DNA from: Bryobacterales bacterium
GTDB lineage: Bacteria > Acidobacteriota > Terriglobia > Bryobacterales > Bryobacteraceae
DNA length: 64,000 bases
Assembly (NCBI GenBank): GCA_020851555.1
Contig: JADZCM010000005.1
Span: 1 to 64,000 of the forward strand
Direction of reading: 5' to 3'
Shown here: in pieces, positions 25,964-32,806 of the stretch
Layout of the letters: each line of letters starts with the position of its first letter
Position numbering within the stretch: position 1 is the first letter of the stretch
The notes under the pieces: generated by a model
Seen by the model: the letters and a program-made list of their open reading frames with translations, nothing else
Databases searched by the model: none
What the model was told of the DNA's origin: nothing
Position numbers and translations under genes: made by a program

Positions 25964-25979
25964 GGCAACTTCGGGACCA
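25964..25979 (-). promoter_or_regulatory. Sigma-54 promoter P1, before gcvH-like gene
   Basis: On the minus strand the sequence reads TGGTCCCGAAGTTGCC. It has TGG at -24 and TTGC at -12 with the invariant 10-base spacing between GG and GC, and shares TGGTC with promoter P2. The predicted start is about 25953, leaving a short leader with AAGGAG before the ATG at 25936. The match to consensus is 9 of 13 informative positions. Confidence 0.6.
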
Positions 25980-26008
25980 CATCCGGATGGCCTCGTTCGC
26001 TGGTAGTT

Positions 26009-26036
26009 AAGATATTGATATGTAATGAGATATCTT
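26009..26036. promoter_or_regulatory. Inverted repeat, candidate activator-binding site
   Basis: AAGATAT (26009-26015) and ATATCTT (26030-26036) form a perfect 7-bp inverted repeat with a 14-base spacer in an AT-rich stretch. It lies about 55-85 bases upstream of the start predicted for P1, in range for an upstream activator site. It could instead bind the Crp/Fnr protein. The rest of 25980-26193 holds no gene. Confidence 0.4.
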
Positions 26037-26193
26037 CGTATTTTGAATGCTGGAACAGATCCATCGAAAAGCAAGGATTGTGGAAAAAATCTACGTGATG
26101 AGTTTACATAATGTCTATAAACAGAATCCAGTTGTTCAGAATCAAGTGGTTAGGTGGACGTTGCGAAAACCAACGGGGCATTAGAGAAAAACA

Positions 26194-26874
26194 TCAAAGT
26201 TCGGTGTCAGCCTCGCGTTCGAGTCCCGCCGGGTCCAGAATCGTCACTTTTTTGTTTCCCAGCCGTATCAACCCCTCAGACTGGAAGCGGCCCAGGTTCC
26301 GGGAAACCACCTCCCTGACGGTCCCCAGTCGCGACGCGATCTCCTGGTGGGTCTCGGCCAGGTTGAAGGAGGCTGTCCCCGCCTGTTCGCCCAATTCCAG
26401 CAGGGTCCGGGCCAGCCGCTGCCTGACGCTTCCGAAAGTCACCGCCTCTACCACGGACACCAGTTGCCGCAAGCGCCGGCCGATGACGGAGAGCACCTTT
26501 AGCGCCACCTCGGGCCGTTGGAGGCAGACCTTGCGGAAGTCCTGCTTGCTGATCACGTATGCGACCACGTCGTCGAGCGCGGTGACGGTCGCCGGGTAGG
26601 GGCCGCCGTCAAACAGCGGGATTTCCGCGACGCTGGACGGCGCCGCCTCCACCGCCAGCATCACTTCCCGCCCGGCGGGGGATGTCTTGAAGATCTTCAC
26701 CCGGCCTTTGCCCAGGAAATACACCCCGTGGCACGGTTCCCCTTCGCGGAACAGCACTTCGCCGGGCGCGTACCTTCTCGCCACGGCGCGCTCGTCCAGC
26801 GCCGCAGTCTCCTCTTCGCTCAGCCCCATCAGCAGCGGGATTCGGGCCAAACCGGAGGGTCTTGCTGGTTTCAT
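26194..26874 (-). CDS. Crp/Fnr-family transcription regulator
   Basis: About 226 residues. The N-terminal cyclic-nucleotide-binding-like domain (FREGEPCHGVYFLGKGRVKIFKTS, residues about 40-65) is followed by a long dimer helix and a Crp-type winged helix (HQEIASRLGTVREVVSRNLGRF, recognition helix with the E-x-x-SR pattern). It lacks the N-terminal Cys cluster of oxygen-sensing Fnr, so it would sense another signal. The start may be the ATG at 26874 or a TTG at 26880; neither has a well-spaced ribosome site. It follows the MtrB-like gene on the same strand and lies upstream of the gcvH-like promoter, so it may control one or both operons. Confidence 0.9.
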   Translation of the reverse strand: MKPARPSGLARIPLLMGLSEEETAALDERAVARRYAPGEVLFREGEPCHGVYFLGKGRVKIFKTSPAGREVMLAVEAAPSSVAEIPLFDGGPYPATVTALDDVVAYVISKQDFRKVCLQRPEVALKVLSVIGRRLRQLVSVVEAVTFGSVRQRLARTLLELGEQAGTASFNLAETHQEIASRLGTVREVVSRNLGRFQSEGLIRLGNKKVTILDPAGLEREADTEL

Positions 26875-26970
26875 CTCCAACCACGACTTTACAGCACTTG
26901 GGAGAAGAGCGGGGGAGCAGGCTGTCCGGGAGGCCGCCGGACATTCGCCCGGGCGGCGGCGACCGACGCT

Positions 26971-28962
26971 CTACATCGCCAGCCGGAGCCCGAGAACGAA
27001 GTGATGCGTGCGGAAGCCCTCGTAACGGTAGAACTGCTCGGCGTAGTTGTACCAGCGCCACTCGCCGAACACGCTGGCCTTGCGGTGCAGGGGGATGGTA
27101 AGCCTGCCGAGCGGCTGGTAGTAGTCGCTGGCGCGGCTGCCCGTGGAAACGTAAAGGGAACCGCCCAAGCCGAGCGACGCCGAGCCCGCGCCAATGTGCG
27201 GGATCTTCAGGTCCAGCAGGGAACTGGCAACGTGAGCGGAGTCCCGGTAGACGGAACGGGCCGGCTGGAGGGTCTGCGGGACCAGGAAGTTCAGTTCCGA
27301 CTTAAGCGACGATCGCGTGTAGTCGGCCATCAGGCTGACCCATTTGCCGCCCCCCGGGGTCCAGAACGCCCCCAGCGATCCGCTCCAGCTCTTGAACTCG
27401 TAAGGAGACGCCGGAGACGGATTCTCGTTGTGAAGCTGGGCGGCGTTGGCGGTCAAGCTGAGTGAGCTCGAAACCTGGAACCGCCCGCGGACCCGCGCGC
27501 GGTGGTAGTCCTGGAGGCTCGTACGGAAGTAGTTCTTGTCCGCGGAGCCCGTTTCGTAATCGAAGTAAAGGCTGAGCCGCTGCGCGGGGCGGTAGGTGAG
27601 GCCCGCCAGGCCAACGTGCATGCGGTTTTCGGCCGAGCGCTGCGTTCCGGTCTGGCTGAGGGCGGCCGCGCGCGTAACGGCGTCGCCCCACACGTAGCGG
27701 TGTCCGCCCCGGAGGGTCAGGCCGCCTGCCACATCGACAATGACGTTGACTTCCTGCCGGTTGTAGTTGAGCACCAGCCGCTCCAGGCCGGCCGGCCCCT
27801 CGGTCGTGCTGCCGCCGGGGCTGAGCGCGTCCGTAAGCAGCGCCAGGGTGGAGGTCGTGTGGAAACGGTCGGTCATGACCGATTCAAACACCCGCAGGCG
27901 CCGGTGCGGCCTCAGTTCGGCGGTGAAACTTCCTGAGGTGTGGGGCTGCTTGGACTGCGTGGAAGCCAGCAGCCGCTCCCCGGTGAAGAACGCGAACGCG
28001 CTGGAAGAGAAGAAGTTCCCCGTATTGTCCTGGCTCATGGCCACGTCGCTCGATGGAAGGCTGTAGAGGAACTGTCCCGAGAGATTGATCCAGGAGAAGG
28101 GGTTGGCGCTCACCAGCGCCTTGCTGTACAGGCTGTCGCCACGGGCGCGGTAGGCCTGCTGCAAGCTGGTCAGATTCAATGGCTGGCCAAGGAAGGGCGT
28201 CGTCCGGTTGCCCGGGTTGTTCGAGGCAGGCAGGTAGACCCGCTGGTCGTCCTTGAACGCCGTGCCGCCCTGCTCGAGCGTCGCGCCGGCACGGTTGAAC
28301 TGAAGCCGGACGCCTCCCCGGTAGTGGTCGGTCTTGTCCCGCAGCAGGTTCCGCACGGGGTATTCGTTGAAATCCGCAACAAAATCCGTGACGCCGTCAC
28401 CCTTGCCCCAGTCCCGGGCGTAGGCGAGGAAGGGGATGATGCGGCTTTTCGGAAACAGGTCGAGCCGCGTGTCGAGCATCCGGCGGTGGAGGTTGTAGGT
28501 GCTCTGGGAACCGGCAAAGAGGACGGCGGAGTTGGCGGGCGGAGTGGGGCTGATAGCGGCCACGATCCCACGGTCCACCCCTGGATTGGCGAATGACGGC
28601 AACGCGTTGAAGTACACCATGTTGCGGTAATCCGCCGTGAAATCGTACAGGTTGCCGCGCCTGGCCCGGGCCCACGCCGTGGAATAGGGATCGCCTCCCC
28701 ACCCGGTGGCATGCGCCTCCAACTGGTCGAGCACACCGCCGCCCGGCCGCGTCAGGGAGAGGTCCAGCCCCAGAACCTTGGGGCCGTCCCCCAGGTCCAC
28801 CAGGCTGCGGTAGACGTCCCGGTTGCCGCTGAGCGTGGAAGTCCAGCGGTTGCCGACCTCCAGGGTGAACCTGGGCTCGGCGGCAGCGGCCTGGGCCGGC
28901 TCGGACGAGGCCTCCTGCGCCGCCAGCGGAATCGTCAGAAGAACGGCTAGGAGTAGTCTCAT
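26971..28962 (-). CDS. MtrB/PioB-family outer-membrane beta-barrel
   Basis: A 663-residue protein with a signal peptide (LLLAVLLTIPLAAQ). The remainder alternates polar and aromatic residues through many short strands, with YRSLVDLGDGPKVLG near the mature N-terminus, as in MtrB/PioB decahaem-associated porins. These barrels hold an MtrA-type decahaem cytochrome inside the outer membrane so electrons can cross. The start at 28962 overlaps the stop of the DmsE-like cytochrome gene (ATGA); the in-frame sequence upstream is antisense-like and not part of the protein. The order cytochrome-cytochrome-barrel matches mtrCAB. The terminal residue is Met instead of the usual Phe/Trp. Confidence 0.85.
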   Translation of the reverse strand: MRLLLAVLLTIPLAAQEASSEPAQAAAAEPRFTLEVGNRWTSTLSGNRDVYRSLVDLGDGPKVLGLDLSLTRPGGGVLDQLEAHATGWGGDPYSTAWARARRGNLYDFTADYRNMVYFNALPSFANPGVDRGIVAAISPTPPANSAVLFAGSQSTYNLHRRMLDTRLDLFPKSRIIPFLAYARDWGKGDGVTDFVADFNEYPVRNLLRDKTDHYRGGVRLQFNRAGATLEQGGTAFKDDQRVYLPASNNPGNRTTPFLGQPLNLTSLQQAYRARGDSLYSKALVSANPFSWINLSGQFLYSLPSSDVAMSQDNTGNFFSSSAFAFFTGERLLASTQSKQPHTSGSFTAELRPHRRLRVFESVMTDRFHTTSTLALLTDALSPGGSTTEGPAGLERLVLNYNRQEVNVIVDVAGGLTLRGGHRYVWGDAVTRAAALSQTGTQRSAENRMHVGLAGLTYRPAQRLSLYFDYETGSADKNYFRTSLQDYHRARVRGRFQVSSSLSLTANAAQLHNENPSPASPYEFKSWSGSLGAFWTPGGGKWVSLMADYTRSSLKSELNFLVPQTLQPARSVYRDSAHVASSLLDLKIPHIGAGSASLGLGGSLYVSTGSRASDYYQPLGRLTIPLHRKASVFGEWRWYNYAEQFYRYEGFRTHHFVLGLRLAM

Positions 28963-29939
28963 CGCAGTAAAGACCGGCTCACGTGGGATCCGTGAATCTT
29001 GACGTGGCAGACGGTGCAATTCCGGTAACGCGGGTTCTGGAGGTCGTGGAAGGACGGCGGCACTCCGCCCAGCGCCGGAGGCAGGGTCTCCACGGAGGGC
29101 GCCGGCTTCGCCGCGTGGCATTCCAGGCACACGAAACGGACCTCGTGACGCGTGAGCATGCGGGGGTTGGCCGATCCGTGAGGCTCGTGACACGCCTGGC
29201 ACCCCTCCAGCCGCATGGGGGCGTGTTCGTAAGCAAAAGGCCCGCGCTTGTCGCCGTGGCACTTCACGCAGGCCTGCTCATTGGCCGAGACGGCGCTCAG
29301 GGACCGGGGCAGCAGCGTTCCGTGCGGGTTGTGGCAATCCGTGCAGGCCATGGCTCCTTGCGGAAGCCGGTGCGCGTGAGGTTTCAGGAAAGCCGCCCAT
29401 TCCTGCTGATGACACTGGGCGCATGACTTGTTGACGGCGGCAGCCCGCGTGGGCACAAGGGTCCCGCTGGCGCCATGGACCTTGTGGCAGGACGCGCAGC
29501 TTACCTGGCCCCGGGCGTGTCCTCCGTGAAGCCGGCCGGCCTGCGCCGGTGAGCTGAAGTGACAGGTGAGACACGCCTTGTCGGCCTGCCCTGCCGTCGC
29601 GGTAGCCGGGTTCAAGATGTCTTTCTTGTCCGTGGACTCAGCGTGCCTGCTCCCCGCACCGTGACAGGATTCGCAAGCCTTGCCCTGCCAGCCCCGCCGC
29701 GCGTCCTTCTCGACCGCCGCGTGGGGACTGGTTTGGAACGCTTTGAAGATGTCTTCGTGGCACGCCTGGCACGTGTCCGAACCGACGGTGGTTGCGGCCG
29801 GTTTGGCGGGAGCGGCCTGCTGGGCGCCGCCCGCCAGAGCCGCGGCCAGCGCGAATACGATCAACAAGACCCAATAGGGGCTCCCGGCGATCCGGGAGCC
29901 CTTTGGGGCTTGCAGACGATGAACCGGATTACCTGGCAT
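28959..29939 (-). CDS. DmsE/MtrA-family decahaem c-type cytochrome
   Basis: About 326 residues. A hydrophobic signal segment (VLLIVFALAAALAGG) is followed by ten CXXCH motifs spread over the whole mature protein: CQACH, CESCH, CLTCH, CASCH, CAQCH, CTDCH, CVKCH, CQACH, CLECH and CTVCH. The number and spacing match the periplasmic MtrA/DmsE cytochromes that insert into an MtrB barrel. It overlaps the upstream OmcA-like gene by about 11 bases if the ATG at 29939 is used, and the MtrB-like gene by 4. A perfect hairpin lies within its first codons, so a later start after the hairpin is possible. Confidence 0.93.
   Translation of the reverse strand: MPGNPVHRLQAPKGSRIAGSPYWVLLIVFALAAALAGGAQQAAPAKPAATTVGSDTCQACHEDIFKAFQTSPHAAVEKDARRGWQGKACESCHGAGSRHAESTDKKDILNPATATAGQADKACLTCHFSSPAQAGRLHGGHARGQVSCASCHKVHGASGTLVPTRAAAVNKSCAQCHQQEWAAFLKPHAHRLPQGAMACTDCHNPHGTLLPRSLSAVSANEQACVKCHGDKRGPFAYEHAPMRLEGCQACHEPHGSANPRMLTRHEVRFVCLECHAAKPAPSVETLPPALGGVPPSFHDLQNPRYRNCTVCHVKIHGSHVSRSLLR
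29878..29901 (-). other. Perfect 10-bp hairpin near start of decahaem cytochrome gene
   Basis: GGGCTCCCGG (29878-29887) and CCGGGAGCCC (29892-29901) are fully complementary with a four-base loop. It begins about 28 bases after the stop of the OmcA-like gene. Depending on the true start it is in the leader or codes residues 13-20 of the DmsE-like protein. It may tune expression of the second and third genes by attenuation, processing or masking of the ribosome site. Confidence 0.6.
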
Positions 29940-31974
29940 GCACGCGACTGACGGAGAATCCCGCGTTCGCGCCGTGGCACGCGGCGCAACTCTCACCCAG
30001 CCGGGTGGTGTTGGCCAGCGCGTGCGAGGCCGCGTACACGGTGGTATGGCAACTGAGGCAGGCTGCCGCGGTCGGCCCCACCGGATTCAGCAGTCCCCTG
30101 GGGTCCTGCACGTCGAGCAGGCCCTGGGCCAGCGGTAATTGCTCGGACTTCTCCGTGTGGCACTGCGCGCAAACGCGGCGGTCGCCCGGGTAGCGCACTT
30201 CATTGTAGTTGTGTTCGACGTTGCCGTAGCCGTAAACCGAATAACTGTACGTTAACTCCTCGCCGGTGTGGATCTTGTGTATCATCGTGCGCAGGTCGAT
30301 GGACTGCGCCGGCATGGCGGCCGCGGGCCGCCTGGTTCTATCGTTCTCCACCGGGTTGTGGCAGAGCACGCAATACTCGACCGTGTTGCGGGGGCCGCCG
30401 TGCAGCGCCAGAGCGGCGTGGCACTTGTTGCAGGCGTCCAGGCTGACCGACGTCCGCCTCGGCGCAACCGCCGAACCGTCCACGGAGAAATAGATCAGCT
30501 TGTTGAGGCCGGAGTCGGGCACGGTGACCGCCTTGTTCGTGCCGGGCAGCAGAGTGTAGTTGCGGTAGCCCTCGATGCCGATGGCGTAGCTTCCCTTGGC
30601 GTCGGCGGGAATCGCCTTGTTGAAGGTGTAGCTGTACGTCCCATCGCTGTTGGCGGTCGCCTTCGCCCGCGGATCCTCAGACCAGTAGGCGGCGTAATCC
30701 GTGGTCGGCCCGGCCAGGATCAAAGAGAGCCGGTTCATCTGGGCCGGCGCGACGGGGGTCCCCGCCTTGGTCTTGATGCTGAAGCTCACCTGGGGCCTGC
30801 TGCCGGGGGTGGCGTTGGTTACGCTGACCAGGTCGAAGATGATGCCGGCGAGATTCGGCGAATACTGGGGGATGGAGTGAGCGCCGTTGACGGAGATGTC
30901 AAACTCGACTTCTCCATCCGGCGTATGGCAGTTGGCGCACTGCCTGTCGGAGATCTGAATGAGGTTCGCGTGCTTCTCGCCGGTGGCGAAGTTGACGTCG
31001 TCGTGGCACGCCCCGCAGGCGGCACGGGTAGGCTTTAGGTAAGCCGTCGCCTGGGCCGCTCCCGTCTTCTGTTCGTGGCAGTGGGTACACCGCCGGGCGT
31101 CGGACGGCATCTCGACGTTGGAGTAGTCGTGTACGGACTGCCGGTATCCGACGATGGTGTAAGGTTTGCCGGCCTTGACGCTGGGCAGATCCGCCCCCAT
31201 GTGGATCCTGTGGGTCATCACCACCATGTCCAACGCCTCGCCCGTATAGGGGTCCTTTGTCTGTGGTTGGTGGCATAAGACACAGACCGCCAGGGAGGTC
31301 CGCCCGGTGTTTCCGTGGGCCGTCAAGTCGTAGTGGCACTTGTCGCAACTGGCGTCCTTGATGACGTCGCGGGTGACTGTCACCGGCGAGCCGTCCGGCA
31401 CCCAATTGTAGGTGGTGTCGGCCAGGTTGACCCCGAGATCGAATTCCGTCAGCGTCCGGCTGCCGTACAGACCCACGGTGTGGGTGACGGTCCTGTCGTA
31501 GCCCGACGGCAGTTTCCGGCCGAAGGTGTAGGTGTAGTCGCCGTCGGCGTTCTTCTGGTAGCTGCCGCCGGTGTCGGAGCCCGCCTGGACAGCCGAAATC
31601 CCCGTCTTCGAATCGGTCACTGTACTAGCGGTGTAGGCTTCATACTGCGTCTGTCCTTTGGGGATGCGGGCCAGCACCCAACTCGTGGCCACCCGGCCGG
31701 GAGTATAGATCCCGTCCCTGTCCAGGGGCAGCGTCTGGGGGTCGGTCATGGTGAAGCGAGCCTTGACCGTTCCGTCAGCGTCCACCGTCACACCGGTGAT
31801 TTTCAATACCAACCCCGGCCGTACGAACGCCACTATGCTGGGATCGGCATAATAGGCCTTCTCATTCTCCGTGAACGCCGGTCCATCGGCGCTGATCAGG
31901 TAAACGGACGCGCCCGCCAGCAGCAACAGAGCCGCCAGCCGTACCCCCCACCTCTTCGATAACAGGTTCGGCAC
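29929..31974 (-). CDS. OmcA/MtrC-family decahaem surface cytochrome
   Basis: A 681-residue protein with an N-terminal signal or anchor (LAALLLLAGASVYLISA, no lipobox seen). Ten CXXCH motifs are arranged as two groups of five (about residues 208-352 and 511-673), each preceded by a beta-rich domain, the hallmark of OmcA/MtrC surface cytochromes. These pass electrons from the MtrAB conduit to extracellular minerals or partner cells. The gene starts with GTG at 31974, with AGGAGG about 9 bases upstream. It is first in the mtrCAB-like transcript. Confidence 0.93.
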   Translation of the reverse strand: MPNLLSKRWGVRLAALLLLAGASVYLISADGPAFTENEKAYYADPSIVAFVRPGLVLKITGVTVDADGTVKARFTMTDPQTLPLDRDGIYTPGRVATSWVLARIPKGQTQYEAYTASTVTDSKTGISAVQAGSDTGGSYQKNADGDYTYTFGRKLPSGYDRTVTHTVGLYGSRTLTEFDLGVNLADTTYNWVPDGSPVTVTRDVIKDASCDKCHYDLTAHGNTGRTSLAVCVLCHQPQTKDPYTGEALDMVVMTHRIHMGADLPSVKAGKPYTIVGYRQSVHDYSNVEMPSDARRCTHCHEQKTGAAQATAYLKPTRAACGACHDDVNFATGEKHANLIQISDRQCANCHTPDGEVEFDISVNGAHSIPQYSPNLAGIIFDLVSVTNATPGSRPQVSFSIKTKAGTPVAPAQMNRLSLILAGPTTDYAAYWSEDPRAKATANSDGTYSYTFNKAIPADAKGSYAIGIEGYRNYTLLPGTNKAVTVPDSGLNKLIYFSVDGSAVAPRRTSVSLDACNKCHAALALHGGPRNTVEYCVLCHNPVENDRTRRPAAAMPAQSIDLRTMIHKIHTGEELTYSYSVYGYGNVEHNYNEVRYPGDRRVCAQCHTEKSEQLPLAQGLLDVQDPRGLLNPVGPTAAACLSCHTTVYAASHALANTTRLGESCAACHGANAGFSVSRVHAR

Positions 31975-32285
31975 TTGACTTTACCTCCTGAGACTGTACC
32001 CCTCGGCTCCCAGCGCCGTCCGCACCGTAGAGTAATTCTACACAACAACTACTCCAGAGCAGCGCCCAGGGCCAACTGCACTCTGCATGACTCTGCCCAA
32101 AGCGAACTGTGGCGTCTGCTGCCCAATCCCGCCCATTTGCCTCCAACTTCGCGAACGCCCGTCGTCTGTGAACAGGATATTGAGGTCGGAAGTGGGTGAT
32201 TTAGCTTAAGGCCTGGGTGAAATCCCACGCCGCTGTGTCGAGAAACACAGCTTGTGGCGGCTTGAAGCCGAGCCCGCTTGAGAGT
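31975..32285. other. Intergenic region between OmcA-like gene and rnpB
   Basis: This stretch holds no gene. A dyad GTAGA-N5-TCTAC lies at about 32027-32041, with TAGAAT on the minus strand usable as a -10. A weak sigma-54-like sequence TGGGCAGAGTCATGCA lies on the minus strand at about 32084-32099 (9 of 13 positions, TGC kept, TTGC changed to ATGC). Further on, GCTGTGT/ACACAGC (about 32232-32251) forms a 7-bp hairpin just downstream of rnpB and may end its transcript. Confidence 0.4.
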
Positions 32286-32692
32286 GAGGCCAGCCGGACT
32301 ATAAGCCGGTTTCTGTCTCCCCGAAGGGCGGCAGTCATTCCTCTGGGCCTGGCATCACTGCCAAGCTCTAGCGACCTACCCGAGGGTCGGACGGAGCGGG
32401 CCACTCCTCCCCTCCTATTTGGTCTTGCTCCGCGTGGGGTTTGCCCTGCCGGCGTGGATTGCTCCAGCCGCGGTGCGCTCTTGCCGCACCTTTTCACCCT
32501 TACCCCCGGGCCCGGCGCTGGAAACCAGCGCAACCCGATGGCGGTGTGTTTTCTGTGGCACTTTCCGTGAAGCCCGCTTTGAGCGGGCCCCCCCGGCCGT
32601 TAGCCGGCACGCTGCCCTGCGGAGACCGGACTTTCCTCCCACGTTCCAGGGCTAGCCCGGAGCCGTGGACGACTGCCCGTCCGGCCGGCCTC
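32286..32692 (-). ncRNA. rnpB: RNase P RNA, bacterial type A
   Basis: On the minus strand the universally conserved core GAGGAAAGTCCGG is present near 32640, followed by CAGGGCAG and the GTGCCGGCTAACGGCCGGGG segment. The 5' end GAGGCCGGCCGGAC pairs with GTCCGGCTGGCCTC at the 3' end (helix P1), fixing the boundaries within a few bases. Length is about 407 nt, normal for type A. It is the catalytic RNA that trims tRNA 5' leaders. Confidence 0.96.
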
Positions 32693-32698
32693 AGTCTC

Positions 32699-32728
32699 AT
32701 TCTACACCGCGCCTGCGCCGCTCGTGAA
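32699..32728 (-). promoter_or_regulatory. Promoter of rnpB
   Basis: On the minus strand TTCACG (about 32728-32723) and TAGAAT (32704-32699) are separated by 18 bases. The -10 ends 6 bases before the GAGGCC that begins RNase P RNA, as expected for a sigma-70-type promoter. Confidence 0.6.
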
Positions 32729-32806
32729 GGGGCGGCCCGACAGGGGCCGGAGTACGCCATGGGTAGTATACTTGTGGGTTAAGACTGCAAATCCTGGAGG
32801 AAATCC

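Noticed and set aside
28963-29262. N-terminal extension of the MtrB-like frame by about 100 codons
   Set aside because: It overlaps the end of the decahaem cytochrome gene in another frame; a signal peptide starts exactly at the ATG at 28962.
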